A stretch of 64,000 nucleotides of DNA from Aquamicrobium sp. LC103 (GTDB taxonomy: Bacteria; Pseudomonadota; Alphaproteobacteria; Rhizobiales; Rhizobiaceae), in the NCBI RefSeq assembly GCF_001014615.2, contig NZ_LBCQ02000011.1, positions 62,001 through 126,000 of the forward strand. Direction: 5' to 3'. Shown in pieces: positions 46,917 to 56,928 of the stretch. The notes beneath the pieces are model-generated. The model saw only the letters and a list, made by a program, of their open reading frames with translations, was not told the origin of the DNA and ran no database searches. Numbering within the stretch: the first letter of the stretch is position 1; every line of letters starts with the position of its first letter. The position numbers and the translations under genes were made by a program.

Positions 46917-48484
46917 TCAGGAACCGAAACATCGCGGCAACGAAGCCGCTTCCGGGGCGGCCGCGGCTTGCCGTTCTCGCGGCCGTTTCATTGCTGTCGC
47001 TTTGCGTGGCGGGCATCGTTCCGGGAACCCAGGCGACGGCGTATGCCAACGGGACGGCGGCCGTCAGCGCCACCTCCGCCAACCAGCGCGTGAAGCTCGG
47101 CCTCAACAAGTCGATCGTCATCGACCTGCCGCGCGATGCCTATGACATATTGGTGGCCAACCCCGCGGTTGCCGATGCCGTCACCCGCACGGCGCGGCGC
47201 ATCTATCTCTTCGGCAAGCAGGTTGGCGAAACCAACATATTCGTCTTCGGGCCGAACGGCGAGCAGATCGCCAGCCTCGACCTCGCGGTCGAGCGCGACG
47301 TGTCCGGCCTGGAGGACAATCTGAAGAGGTTCCTGCCGAATTCGGACATCAAGGTCGAGCTGATCAACGACAACGTCGTTCTCACCGGAACGGTGGAGAC
47401 GCCGCTCGACGCCAAGCGCGCCGAACAGCTCGCGCGCCTCTTCGTCAGCGGCGGTGAGGCGACGACCGGCCAGTTCGCGCAGACGGCGGCGGCACCGACG
47501 GACGGCGGCGGGGTGGACATCAACAACCCGGATTCCGAGCGCCGCGTCAGCCGCATCGTCAACATGCTGCAGATCATCGGCGAGGACCAGGTCACGTTGA
47601 AGGTGACGGTGGCGGAGGTCAGCCGCAACGTGATGAAGCAGCTCGGCGTCAACATGATCGGTTCCGGCAGCTTCGACGGGATAAGCTGGGGAGCGATCAG
47701 CGAAAACTCGATGGGGCTCGGCAAACCGCTTTCGGCTTCGAGCCTGCAGCTCAGCACGTCGCTGCTCGATGCCTATATCAACGCGATGGAGCAGGCCGGC
47801 GTCATGAAGACGCTCGCCGAGCCGACGCTCACGGCCGTCTCCGGCGAGAAGGCGACATTCCGCGTCGGCGGCGAGTTCAATCTCGTGACCGGCCGCGACA
47901 GCAAGGTCTCCGACGACAATCAGACGGGCCAGACGACCTACAATATCGAGCGCCTGGAATACGGCATCGGCCTCGAGTTCCAGCCGGTCGTTCTTTCGCC
48001 GGGGCGCATCAGCCTCAAGGTCAGGACGCAGGTTTCCGAACCGACCAACGAAGGGTCGGTGGCTTTCGAGGGCGGGACCCGGCAACTGCCGATCGGCACG
48101 AACATGCTGTCGATCCGCAAAAGGCTGGCGGACACGACGGTGGAGCTGCCGTCCGGCGGTTCGATGATGATCGCCGGCCTCGTGCGCGACGATGTTCGCC
48201 AGGTCGCGCAGGGTCTCCCCGGTCTCTCCAAGGTGCCCGTGCTCGGCACGCTCTTCCGCAGCCGCGATTTCGTGCGCAACGAGACCGAGCTCGTCATCAT
48301 CGTGACGCCGTATCTGGCGCGGCCGGTGGCGCGCAACGAGCTTGCCAGGCCGGACGACAATTTCAATGCCGCCAGCGACGGGGCCGGCATGTTCCTCGGG
48401 CGGGTCAACCGCGTCTACGGGACGATGAGCACCGACAGGCCCGCCGGCCGTTATCACGGCGTCGTCGGCTACATCTACAAATGA
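46913..48484 (+). CDS. cpaC: Outer-membrane secretin CpaC/RcpA
   Basis: 523 residues with a signal peptide (about residues 20-45). An N-terminal pilus-formation domain (70-140), a BON/N1-like domain (LEDNLKRFLPNSDIKVELIN), then the secretin channel domain (about 270-470), with LAEPTLTAVSGEKATFRVGG, GGSMMIAGLVRDD and VPVLGTLFRSRDFVRNETEL as hallmark motifs. It forms the outer-membrane pore for Flp pili. Confidence 0.96.
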   Translation: MIRNRNIAATKPLPGRPRLAVLAAVSLLSLCVAGIVPGTQATAYANGTAAVSATSANQRVKLGLNKSIVIDLPRDAYDILVANPAVADAVTRTARRIYLFGKQVGETNIFVFGPNGEQIASLDLAVERDVSGLEDNLKRFLPNSDIKVELINDNVVLTGTVETPLDAKRAEQLARLFVSGGEATTGQFAQTAAAPTDGGGVDINNPDSERRVSRIVNMLQIIGEDQVTLKVTVAEVSRNVMKQLGVNMIGSGSFDGISWGAISENSMGLGKPLSASSLQLSTSLLDAYINAMEQAGVMKTLAEPTLTAVSGEKATFRVGGEFNLVTGRDSKVSDDNQTGQTTYNIERLEYGIGLEFQPVVLSPGRISLKVRTQVSEPTNEGSVAFEGGTRQLPIGTNMLSIRKRLADTTVELPSGGSMMIAGLVRDDVRQVAQGLPGLSKVPVLGTLFRSRDFVRNETELVIIVTPYLARPVARNELARPDDNFNAASDGAGMFLGRVNRVYGTMSTDRPAGRYHGVVGYIYK

Positions 48485-48500
48485 TCGGGGAACGAGCGCG

Positions 48501-49220
48501 ATGTCTGACATGCTCATGAACAGGCCCGCCGGCCGCCGCGGCAGCCTCCCGCTGGCCGGAACCTTCACGCTTGCCGCGCTGGCATCGGTCGCGCTGCTTG
48601 CCGGCTGCGCGAACCGCGACAGCATCAAGGTCGGCGCCATACCGGACGACTACCGAACCAATCATCCGATCGTGATCTCCGAGAAGGAGACGAAAATCGA
48701 CATTCCCGTCGGCGTGCAGGATCGCGGCATGACCGGGATGCAGCGCACCGCGCTCGACGGCTTCATTTCCAGGTACGACCGCAAGGCAGCGCCCGTCGTT
48801 TCGATACTGGTGCCGACCGGTTCGGCGAACGAGGCGGCGGCTTCGCGCGTCTCGGCCGACTTCTTCAGGCGTCTGCGCGCCAACGGCGTGCCGGAGGGGC
48901 ATATCCTGCACCAGCCCTACCAGGCGTCGGCGCAGGAAGCTCCGCCGATCCGCGTGAGCTACTTCGCCATGAAGGCCTCGACCGGACCATGCGGCCGCTG
49001 GCCGGGCGATCTCCTGGATACCACGCAGAACAAGCACTACGCGAATTTCGGCTGTTCCTATCAGAACAACCTGGCCGCGCAGATCGCCGATCCGGCCGAC
49101 CTGCTCGGGCCGCGCAAGCAGACGCCGATCGATGCCGAGAACCGCAGCGCGGCGATCGACGTCTATCGCGAACGGGGTATCTCGGACGAGTTCTTCAGCA
49201 ATTCCGAGGTCGATTACTAG
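48501..49220 (+). CDS. cpaD: Pilus assembly lipoprotein CpaD
   Basis: 239 residues. Lipoprotein signal with lipobox LLAGC (Cys36). The family domain includes DYRTNHPIVISEKETKIDIP and the terminal region DLLGPRKQTPIDAENRSAAI. It is thought to act as the secretin pilotin or partner in the outer membrane. Between cpaC and cpaE. Confidence 0.92.
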   Translation: MSDMLMNRPAGRRGSLPLAGTFTLAALASVALLAGCANRDSIKVGAIPDDYRTNHPIVISEKETKIDIPVGVQDRGMTGMQRTALDGFISRYDRKAAPVVSILVPTGSANEAAASRVSADFFRRLRANGVPEGHILHQPYQASAQEAPPIRVSYFAMKASTGPCGRWPGDLLDTTQNKHYANFGCSYQNNLAAQIADPADLLGPRKQTPIDAENRSAAIDVYRERGISDEFFSNSEVDY

Positions 49221-49230
49221 GGGCACGGGC

Positions 49231-50517
49231 ATGAACAATCTGGCCTACGACGCCGCGCTGCAAGGCGAGGCTCCGAGCGAAAGCGAGGTCGCGGCGATGA
49301 GCACGCTGCGTCCGGTGCCGCGCATCTCCATCCAGGCCTTCTGCGAGACCGAGGGCGTGGCCGGCCCGATCGAGCGGGCGGCGGACGACCGGCGGATGTC
49401 GAAGACGCACCTCAAGGTGCATATGGGAGGCATCGCCACCGCGATCGACTTCTACCATTCGGCACCGACGCCGAACCTCATCGTGCTGGAATCGCGCGAC
49501 GAGCCCAGGCAGCTCATCGCCGCGCTGAAGCAACTGGCCGAGGTCTGCGATCCCAACAGCAAAGTCATCGTCATCGGCCACTACAACGATGTGTGGCTCT
49601 ATCGCGAGCTGATCCGCTTCGGCATCTCCGAATATGTGGTCGCGCCGATCTCGATGGCCGACATCGTCGCCGTCATATCGGCGATCTTCGTCGATCCGGA
49701 GGCCGCGCCGATCGGAAGATCCTTCGCTTTCATCGGTGCCAAGGGCGGGGTCGGGTCCTCCACCATCGCGCATAACATCGCCTGGTCGATGTCGTCGCTG
49801 TTTTCCTCCGAGGTAGTGGTCGCCGATCTGGATCTCGCGTTCGGAACGGCCAACATCAATTTCGATCAGGATCCGGCGCAAGGCATCGCCGAGGCCGTTT
49901 TCGCGCCCGAGCGCATCGACGAGGTCTATCTCGACCGCCTGCTCGCGCAATGCGCCGAGCACCTGTCGCTGCTGGCCGCGCCCTCGACGCTCGAGCGCGT
50001 CTACGATTTCGACCCGGAAGCCTTTTCGCAGATCATCGAGACGGCGCAGCGCACCGCGCCCGCGGTGGTGCTGGACGTTCCGCACATCTGGAGCGGCTGG
50101 TCGAAGACCACGCTGACGCAAGCCGACGAGATCGTGATCACCGCGACGCCGGAGCTCGCCAATCTGCGCAACGCGAAGAACCTGATCGACATGCTGAGGA
50201 AGCTGCGCCCCAATGACGGGCCGCCGAAGCTGATCGTCAACCAGGCCGGGATGCCCAAACGCCCCGAGATTTCGCCGGCCGATTTCGCCGAGCCGCTCGG
50301 CATCGCGCCGATGGCCGTCATTCCGTTCGATCCGCAACTCTTCGGCAACAGCGCCAATAACGGCCGCATGCTCGGCGAGATGGATGCGCAGCACGCCATT
50401 GTCCAGACGGTGAACGAGATCGCGCATGTACTGACGGGGCGCAGCGAGATCAAGACGAAGAAGAAGGTCGGACTTGGCGACCTGATCGCGCGCCTGAAGC
50501 GCAAGAAGCGAATGTGA
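49231..50517 (+). CDS. cpaE: Pilus assembly ATPase CpaE/TadZ
   Basis: 428 residues. An N-terminal response-regulator-like domain lacking a phosphorylatable Asp site (about 55-160) is followed by a MinD/ParA-type ATPase: FIGAKGGVGSSTIAHNIAW (deviant Walker A), VVVADLDLAFGTANINFD and VVLDVPHIWSGW. The C-terminus is basic (ARLKRKKRM). In the family it localises the Tad apparatus, often to a cell pole. Start ATG at 49231, ten bases after cpaD. Confidence 0.94.
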   Translation: MNNLAYDAALQGEAPSESEVAAMSTLRPVPRISIQAFCETEGVAGPIERAADDRRMSKTHLKVHMGGIATAIDFYHSAPTPNLIVLESRDEPRQLIAALKQLAEVCDPNSKVIVIGHYNDVWLYRELIRFGISEYVVAPISMADIVAVISAIFVDPEAAPIGRSFAFIGAKGGVGSSTIAHNIAWSMSSLFSSEVVVADLDLAFGTANINFDQDPAQGIAEAVFAPERIDEVYLDRLLAQCAEHLSLLAAPSTLERVYDFDPEAFSQIIETAQRTAPAVVLDVPHIWSGWSKTTLTQADEIVITATPELANLRNAKNLIDMLRKLRPNDGPPKLIVNQAGMPKRPEISPADFAEPLGIAPMAVIPFDPQLFGNSANNGRMLGEMDAQHAIVQTVNEIAHVLTGRSEIKTKKKVGLGDLIARLKRKKRM

Positions 50518-50534
50518 AACGGCAGGTGCGCTAG

Positions 50535-52040
50535 ATGTTCGGCAGGAGAGGCAACGACGGAGGCAATCGCGGGACGCCGGAATTCCGCGCGCCCACGCCG
50601 GCGCAGTTCAGCGCGCCAGCGGGCGACAGCCTCGTCCTCGACGAGCAGGTGCCGGCCACTCGTTCAGAACCATCCGTGCCCGTGTCTCCCGCCGCGCGGA
50701 CGCGGACGGTGGAAACGCCGCCGCTCGCGCCCGAGCCCAGGCGCATGCCGCGCGAGCGCAGCGAATCCTATTACGACACCAAGAGCCAGGTGTTCTCCGC
50801 GCTGATCGACACGATCGACCTGTCGCAGCTCGCCAAGCTCGAGCCCGACAGCGCCCGCGAGGAAATCCGCGACATCGTCAACGACATCATCGCGATCAAG
50901 AATTTCGCGATGTCGATCGCCGAGCAGGAGGAACTGCTCGAGGATATCTGCAACGACGTGCTCGGCTACGGCCCGCTGGAGCCGCTTCTGGCGCGCGACG
51001 ACATCGCCGACATCATGGTCAACGGCGCCAAGCAGGTCTTCATCGAGGTCAACGGCAAGGTCGAGCAGACCGGTATCCGCTTTCGCGACAACCAGCAGCT
51101 TCTCAACATCAGCCAGCGCATCGTCAGCCAGGTCGGCCGGCGCGTCGACGAATCGAGCCCGATCTGCGACGCGCGGCTTCCCGACGGCTCGCGCGTCAAC
51201 GTCATCGTCCCGCCGCTGGCGATCGACGGCACGGCGCTAACCATCCGCAAGTTCAAGAAGGACAAGCTGACGCTCGACCAACTCGTCCGCTTCGGCGCGA
51301 TTTCGCCGGAAGGCGCGGAGGTGCTGAAGATCATCGGCCGCGTGCGCTGCAACGTCGTGATCTCGGGCGGGACGGGCTCGGGCAAGACGACGCTGCTCAA
51401 CTGCCTGACCAACTATATCGACCGTGACGAGCGCATCATCACCTGCGAGGATTCCGCCGAACTCCAGCTCCAGCAGCCGCACGTCCTGCGGCTGGAGACC
51501 CGCCCGCCCAATCTCGAGGGCGAAGGCGAGATCACCATGCGCGACCTCGTCAGGAACTGTCTGCGCATGCGCCCGGAGCGCATCGTGGTGGGTGAGGTGC
51601 GCGGGCCGGAAGTGTTCGACCTGCTGCAGGCGATGAACACCGGCCATGACGGGTCGATGGGTACGATCCATGCCAACAGCCCGCGCGAATGCCTGAACCG
51701 CATCGAATCCATGATCGCCATGGGCGGTTTCCAGCTTCCGCAGAAGACCGTGCGCGAGATCGTCGTCGGCTCGGTGGACATCATCATCCAGGCCGCCCGT
51801 CTGCGTGACGGCTCTCGCCGCATCACCCACGTCACCGAGGTGATCGGCATGGAGGGTGACGTCGTCATCACCCAGGACCTGATCCTCTACGATCTCAAGG
51901 GTGAGGACGCGCAGGGCCGCCTGATCGGAAATCACGTCTCCACCGGCATCGCGCGGCCCGCCTTCTGGGACCGCGCCCGCTATTATGGCGAGGAACAGCG
52001 GCTGGCGAATGCGCTGGAAGCGATGGAGAAGCAGTCGTGA
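50535..52040 (+). CDS. cpaF: Pilus assembly secretion ATPase CpaF/TadA
   Basis: 501 residues, VirB11-like type II/IV secretion ATPase. After a Pro-rich N-terminus come [40 protein letters not shown] (Walker A), the Asp box [20 protein letters not shown], the Walker B-like [16 protein letters not shown] and the His box [20 protein letters not shown]. It powers pilus extension in the cytoplasm. Confidence 0.97.
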   Translation: MFGRRGNDGGNRGTPEFRAPTPAQFSAPAGDSLVLDEQVPATRSEPSVPVSPAARTRTVETPPLAPEPRRMPRERSESYYDTKSQVFSALIDTIDLSQLAKLEPDSAREEIRDIVNDIIAIKNFAMSIAEQEELLEDICNDVLGYGPLEPLLARDDIADIMVNGAKQVFIEVNGKVEQTGIRFRDNQQLLNISQRIVSQVGRRVDESSPICDARLPDGSRVNVIVPPLAIDGTALTIRKFKKDKLTLDQLVRFGAISPEGAEVLKIIGRVRCNVVISGGTGSGKTTLLNCLTNYIDRDERIITCEDSAELQLQQPHVLRLETRPPNLEGEGEITMRDLVRNCLRMRPERIVVGEVRGPEVFDLLQAMNTGHDGSMGTIHANSPRECLNRIESMIAMGGFQLPQKTVREIVVGSVDIIIQAARLRDGSRRITHVTEVIGMEGDVVITQDLILYDLKGEDAQGRLIGNHVSTGIARPAFWDRARYYGEEQRLANALEAMEKQS

Positions 52041-52094
52041 CGACGCCGCTCGCCGAGCCTCGGCCGGGCGACGGCGGTTAGGAGCGGGCACAAG

Positions 52095-53108
52095 ATGTTC
52101 GGCCTCGACACGACCACGCTGCTTTTCGTCCTGCTTGCCGGCCTGAGCGCCGGAGCGATCGCCTACGCGCTGCTCTTCGCCAGGATCGAGAACGAGAGGA
52201 AGGCGGACCGCCGCCTCGAGATCGTGAAGCGCGCGGAAACCGACCGGGCGCTGGTCAAGGCCTCGCGCGACAGGCTCGCCGAAGCGGCCAAGCGGCGCAA
52301 ATCCGTCCAGGATTCGCTGAAAGAGCTGGAGGTTAAGCAAAAGTCGCGCGATGAAAATCTCCGCAAACCGCCGCTGAAGGTGCAGATCCGCCAGGCCGGG
52401 CTGAACCTGTCGCTCGAGCGCTTCTATCTCTATTCGATGGCCGGCGGCTTCGTGTTAGCGGTGCTGGTTTTCATTCTCGGGGCGCCGCTGCCGGTGGTGC
52501 CGGGCGCCTTTCTCGTCGGCTTTCTCGGCATTCCGCGCTGGTTCGTCACCTTCAAGCGTGCGCGGCGGGTGAAGGCCTTTCTCGACGAGTTTCCCAATTC
52601 GCTCGACGTCATCGTGCGCGCGGTGAAATCCGGCCTTCCGCTCAACGACGGCGTGCGACTGATCGCAAATGAATCGCCGGAGCCGGTGCGCTCGGAGTTC
52701 CGCCGCATCGTCGAGGCTCAGCAACTCGGCATCTCGCTGCCCGACGCCGCGCTGCGCATGCACGAGACGATGCCCTGCCCGGAGGCGAGCTTCTTCGGCA
52801 TCGTGATCCAGATCCAGAGCCAGGCGGGCGGCAACCTTTCCGAAGCGCTCGGCAACCTTTCCAAGGTGCTGCGCGACCGCAAGAAGATGAAGGCGAAGAT
52901 CCAGGCGCTTTCGATGGAGGCGAAGGCGTCGGCCGTGATCATCGGCGCGCTGCCCTTCCTCGTCGCCTTCCTCGTCTATCTGTCGAGCCCGAACTACATC
53001 ATGCCGCTTTTCACCACCAGCACCGGCCATCTCATCCTCGGCGTGTCGGCGGTGTGGATGTCGATGGGCATCTTCGTGATGCGCAAGATGATGAATTTCG
53101 AGATATAG
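52095..53108 (+). CDS. tadB: Tad inner-membrane platform protein TadB
   Basis: 337 residues. Membrane helices at about 5-25, 110-145 and two near the C-terminus, with a T2SSF/GspF domain between (FPNSLDVIVRAVKSGLPLND, and SQAGGNLSEALGNLSKVLRD). It forms the platform with TadC. 54 bases after cpaF. Confidence 0.94.
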   Translation: MFGLDTTTLLFVLLAGLSAGAIAYALLFARIENERKADRRLEIVKRAETDRALVKASRDRLAEAAKRRKSVQDSLKELEVKQKSRDENLRKPPLKVQIRQAGLNLSLERFYLYSMAGGFVLAVLVFILGAPLPVVPGAFLVGFLGIPRWFVTFKRARRVKAFLDEFPNSLDVIVRAVKSGLPLNDGVRLIANESPEPVRSEFRRIVEAQQLGISLPDAALRMHETMPCPEASFFGIVIQIQSQAGGNLSEALGNLSKVLRDRKKMKAKIQALSMEAKASAVIIGALPFLVAFLVYLSSPNYIMPLFTTSTGHLILGVSAVWMSMGIFVMRKMMNFEI

Positions 53109-53120
53109 GCAGCGCGCGCA

Positions 53121-54116
53121 ATGACCGAACAGATCGTCAAGTCGCTTACCGATCCGAGCTTCCTCATCGCGCTTCTGGTGGCTGTGGCTGTCTTCGCCAC
53201 CGTGTTCACGGCGCTGCCCGCTTTCGGCGGAGATCCGCTGAAGGCCCGGATGAAGTCCGTGGCGCTCGAGCGCGAGGAACTGCGCGCCAGGCAACGGGCG
53301 CGGCTTGCCGCCGAGGCCGACCGCAAGCGCAGGGGCCTGCGCGAGGAACAGTCCGTCGGCATGCGCGCCGTGGTCGACCGCCTGGATCTCAGGCGCGCGC
53401 TGGTCGACGAGACGACGCTCAGCAAGCTCAGAATGGCGGGCTTTCGCGGCCAGAATCCGCTGACCAAGTTCCTGTTCTTCCGGCTCGTGCTGCCCTTCGC
53501 GGGCCTGTTCGCCGGCGCGTTCTACATATTCGTGCTCGGCGGACTCGCGGCGCAACCGCCCTTCGTCAAGCTGTTCGTTTGCATCCTGCTCGCCTATGCC
53601 GGCTTCTACGCGCCGGTGCTCTATGTTTCCAACCGGGCGACGAAGCGCAAGGAATCGATCCAGAAGGCCTGGCCCGACGCGCTCGACCTGATGCTGATCT
53701 GCGTGGAGTCGGGCATGTCGGTGGAAGCCGCCTTCCGCCGCGTTGCCGACGAGGTCGGCACGCAATCGGTCGAACTGGCCGAGGAATTCGTGCTGACCAA
53801 CGCGGAGCTCTCCTTCCTGCAGGAGAGGCGTCAGGCCTATGAGAATCTTGCCCAGCGCACCGGGCTTGAATCGGTAAAGGCGGTTTCGCAGGCGCTGATC
53901 CAGGCCGAACGCTACGGCACGCCGGTCGCCCATGCGCTGCGCGTCCTCGCCAATGAAAGCCGCGACATGCGCATGAACGCCGCCGAGAAGAAGGCGGCCG
54001 CCCTGCCGCCGAAGCTGACCGTTCCGATGATCCTGTTCTTCCTGCCGGTGCTGTTCGCCGTGATTCTCGGCCCAGCCGGCATCCAGGTCTCGCAGCAGGG
54101 CATCTTCCCGAACTGA
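53121..54116 (+). CDS. tadC: Tad inner-membrane platform protein TadC
   Basis: 331 residues, second T2SSF-type protein. WPDALDLMLICVESGMSVEA and GLESVKAVSQALIQAERYGT are conserved; C-terminal helix LTVPMILFFLPVLFAVILGP. Follows tadB by 12 bases and ends the flp-cpa-tad run; a bidirectional terminator comes next. Confidence 0.94.
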   Translation: MTEQIVKSLTDPSFLIALLVAVAVFATVFTALPAFGGDPLKARMKSVALEREELRARQRARLAAEADRKRRGLREEQSVGMRAVVDRLDLRRALVDETTLSKLRMAGFRGQNPLTKFLFFRLVLPFAGLFAGAFYIFVLGGLAAQPPFVKLFVCILLAYAGFYAPVLYVSNRATKRKESIQKAWPDALDLMLICVESGMSVEAAFRRVADEVGTQSVELAEEFVLTNAELSFLQERRQAYENLAQRTGLESVKAVSQALIQAERYGTPVAHALRVLANESRDMRMNAAEKKAAALPPKLTVPMILFFLPVLFAVILGPAGIQVSQQGIFPN

Positions 54117-54121
54117 CGTCG

Positions 54122-54152
54122 AAAAAGGCTCCGCGTATCGCGGAGCCTTTTT
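54122..54152. terminator. Bidirectional terminator between tadC and tadD
   Basis: AAAAAGGCTCCGCG (54122-54135), TAT, CGCGGAGCCTTTTTT (54139-54153). The A-run and T-run make it effective on both strands, fitting the convergent genes. Confidence 0.95.
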
Positions 54153-54181
54153 TCGATGCCGATGCGCTGAGCGGAGAAGCG

Positions 54182-55000
54182 TCAGTTGGCCTTCTTTTTC
54201 TTCTCGTCCTGCCTGAGTTCGTTCCAGGCGTTCTGCTGTGAAAGCATGGAGCGCAGATAGGCGACGTTGGCCTGCGCCTGCTCGCGGGAAAGCTCGCGGC
54301 TGGCGATCTGCTCGGCCTCCTGGAAACGGCCCTGCAGCCCGACGACCAGAGCGAGGTTCTGACGGACCCTGCTGTCGGCGTCCGGCGCTTCCGCCGCCTG
54401 CTGCATGTAGGTTTCGGCGGTCTTGAGATCGCCGCCGAGGACGTAGGACATGCCGAGATTGGAGAGCACGGACGATTCGCCGGGCTTGAGGTCGAGCGCG
54501 CGCCGATAGAGCTTGCGCGCCTCGTCCTGCTGGCCGAGCTGGTCGAGAATGGCGGCTTCGGCGGAGAGCAGCTTCCAGTCCGGATATTCGGGCGTCTGCG
54601 CGCGGCGCACCGCGTCCAGCGCGGGCTCGAGCTGTCCGGCGGCGGCGAGCGACTTGCCGTAGGCGGCAAGCACGGCGCGCTCCTTGGGATGCTCGATGGC
54701 GAGCTTGCGCATCACCGCGAGCGCCTGGTCGGTCCTGCCGTTCATCTGCAGGGAAGAGGCGTAGCGCATCGCCAGGTTCACGTCCTTCGGGTTGCGCGCG
54801 TAGGAGCGGCCGAGCGTATCGACCGCCGATTGAAGCTCCCTGCCGGACATCTGGGTGGCTGGTCCCGAAGAGGAGCCGGCTATCGATCCGGTCGTCATCC
54901 TATCCTTGGCACAGCCGGCCAGTGCGGCTGCCAGAACGAGCGCCAATGCGGTGGTGATAAACCGTTTTCCCGTTGCGTTCGCGCTGCGATTGGTCAACAT
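54182..55000 (-). CDS. tadD: Tetratricopeptide-repeat lipoprotein TadD
   Basis: 272 residues. Lipobox LAGC (Cys30) after a hydrophobic signal. About five TPR units from residue 70 on (for example PKDVNLAMRYASSLQMNGRT and DEARKLYRRALDLKPGESSV). It ends in a Lys-rich tail. Orthologous to TadD, a pilotin-like assembly factor of Tad pili, here encoded convergently to the main operon. Confidence 0.88.
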   Translation of the reverse strand: MLTNRSANATGKRFITTALALVLAAALAGCAKDRMTTGSIAGSSSGPATQMSGRELQSAVDTLGRSYARNPKDVNLAMRYASSLQMNGRTDQALAVMRKLAIEHPKERAVLAAYGKSLAAAGQLEPALDAVRRAQTPEYPDWKLLSAEAAILDQLGQQDEARKLYRRALDLKPGESSVLSNLGMSYVLGGDLKTAETYMQQAAEAPDADSRVRQNLALVVGLQGRFQEAEQIASRELSREQAQANVAYLRSMLSQQNAWNELRQDEKKKKAN

Positions 55001-55131
55001 CGGCGCAAGCCCCCATCCCGTATAAACGGCCGCCCGGCCGCTGTCGGTAAAGAGAAATATTCTGTTAACCCTAACGGACGGTTAAGAACCGTTCAGCGGC
55101 CCGTGCCGCGCCTGTTCGAGGATTGACTGAA

Positions 55132-56508
55132 ATGCCGCTGCAACTGATCGAAAAATCCAAATCCGCCGCCCTTCCCGTCCATCTCGTCGCCAAGGGTGGC
55201 CTGGCGAACGCGCAGATCGGCGATGCCGCCAGGACCTGGGCGGAGGCGAACGGATTTTGCGGCGAGCCGGGCAGGGTGCTGCTGCTGCCGGGCGAGGGCG
55301 GCAAGCTGGCTGGCGCGCTCTTCGGCCTGCCGGAGGAAACGGGCGGCTTCGCTTCGCTGACGACCGGTGCGCTCGCCAGGCAGTTGCCGGGGGGCGACTG
55401 GAAGTTCGCCGGCGAGCCGGCCGATCCCTCGCTCGCCGCTCTCGGGCTGGTGCTCGGCAGCTACGTCTTCACCCGTTACGGCAAGAACGGCGCCCGCGAC
55501 ATTCGCTTCGCGCTGCCGAAGGGCGCGGACGCGGCTGCCGTGAAGCGGCAGGCCGAAGCCGTCTTTCTCGTTCGCGACCTGACCAACACGCCGACCAACG
55601 ACATGGGCCCCGAGGAGCTGGAAAAGGCTGTCCGCGCGCTTGCCAGGACCCACAAGGCCAAGGTGAACGTGACGAAGGGCGACGCGCTGCTTTCCGCCAA
55701 CTTCCCCATGATCCACGCCGTCGGTCGCGCCTCGGTCACGGCACCCCGGCTGATCGACATGGTGTGGGGCGAGAAGGGCGCGCCGAAGGTGACGCTGGTC
55801 GGCAAGGGCGTGTGTTTCGACACGGGCGGGCTCGACATCAAGCCGGCGTCGGGCATGCTCTTGATGAAGAAGGACATGGGCGGCGCGGCGAACGTGCTCG
55901 GCCTCGCCTCGATGATCATGGCCGCGAAGCTGAAGGTGCGGCTGCGCGTGCTGATCCCCGCGGTGGAGAACTCGATCTCGGGCAACGCCTTCCGTCCCGG
56001 CGACATATTGAAGAGCCGCAAGGGCCATACGGTGGAAATCGGCAACACCGACGCCGAAGGCCGGCTGGTGCTTGCCGACGCGTTGGCGCTCGCCGACGAG
56101 GAGACGCCGGAAATCCTGATCGACATGGCGACGCTGACCGGCGCAGCGCGGGTCGCGCTCGGGCCGGACCTCGCGCCCTTCTACACCGGCGACGAAGCGT
56201 TTGCGGCGGAGCTTTTCGCGGCCGGCGACCATGTGGCAGATCCGTTGTGGCGCATGCCGCTTTGGAAGCCTTACGACGCCAGGCTCGCCTCCAAGTCCGC
56301 CGACTTCAACAACGTGAACGGCGACGGCTTCGCCGGTTCGGTGACCGCCGCGCTGTTCCTCAAACGCTTCGTCGAGAAGGCGAAGAGCTGGGCGCATTTC
56401 GACATTTTCGGCTGGGCGCCGAACGAGCGGCCGCACGGGCCGGTCGGCGGTGAGGCGCAGGCGATCCGCGCCATCGAGCATGTGCTCGTTTCGCGCTATC
56501 GGCGATGA
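55132..56508 (+). CDS. M17 leucyl aminopeptidase family protein
   Basis: 458 residues. C-terminal catalytic domain (about 160-455) with VTLVGKGVCFDTGGLDIKPA (metal-binding Lys/Asp), KKDMGGAANVLGL and the signature NTDAEGRLVLADAL. The N-terminal macrodomain-like part is diverged. Cytosolic, Zn/Mn-dependent removal of N-terminal residues, and cysteinylglycine hydrolysis in some. It precedes a regulator and an NlpC/P60 peptidase, suggesting a role in peptide salvage. Confidence 0.92.
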   Translation: MPLQLIEKSKSAALPVHLVAKGGLANAQIGDAARTWAEANGFCGEPGRVLLLPGEGGKLAGALFGLPEETGGFASLTTGALARQLPGGDWKFAGEPADPSLAALGLVLGSYVFTRYGKNGARDIRFALPKGADAAAVKRQAEAVFLVRDLTNTPTNDMGPEELEKAVRALARTHKAKVNVTKGDALLSANFPMIHAVGRASVTAPRLIDMVWGEKGAPKVTLVGKGVCFDTGGLDIKPASGMLLMKKDMGGAANVLGLASMIMAAKLKVRLRVLIPAVENSISGNAFRPGDILKSRKGHTVEIGNTDAEGRLVLADALALADEETPEILIDMATLTGAARVALGPDLAPFYTGDEAFAAELFAAGDHVADPLWRMPLWKPYDARLASKSADFNNVNGDGFAGSVTAALFLKRFVEKAKSWAHFDIFGWAPNERPHGPVGGEAQAIRAIEHVLVSRYRR

Positions 56509-56577
56509 GGGCATTTTTCCGCCACGATCCTGTCGGAATGAAACGCAACCGAAACAATTTCCTGATTGAGTGCGCGT

Positions 56578-56928
56578 ATGGGAATTGTGATGCGGCCGAG
56601 CCAGTCGCTGCGGCTCTGGCAACAAGTGATGCTGGGCGAGGTCCAGGCGGATTCGCCCGACCTGACCATGCGCCAGATGGCGATCCTGCTGACGATCTAT
56701 CTCGACCCGCCGCCGCACACGGTGCGGGGGCTCGCCGCCAAGCTCGGCGTCACCAAGCCGGTAATCACCCGCGCGCTCGACACGATGGGCGCGCTGAAGC
56801 TGGTGTCGCGGCACCGTGATCAGAAGGATCGTCGCAACGTGCTCGTCAAAAGGACCGTGGAAGGAGCGCTCTTCGTGGAGCGCTTCGGAGACGTGGTGAT
56901 CGACAAGGCTGCGGAGCTGCCGCTGTGA
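56578..56928 (+). CDS. MarR family winged-helix regulator
   Basis: 116 residues. A winged helix with LTMRQMAILLTIYLDPPPHT, VRGLAAKLGVTKPVITRALD (recognition helix) and SRHRDQKDRRNVLVKRT (wing). It is shorter than most MarR proteins, with little dimerisation helix. Start chosen at MGIVMRPSQ; TTG four codons earlier is possible. Its stop overlaps the GTG start of the NlpC/P60 gene (GTGA), so the two are coupled. Confidence 0.82.
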   Translation: MGIVMRPSQSLRLWQQVMLGEVQADSPDLTMRQMAILLTIYLDPPPHTVRGLAAKLGVTKPVITRALDTMGALKLVSRHRDQKDRRNVLVKRTVEGALFVERFGDVVIDKAAELPL

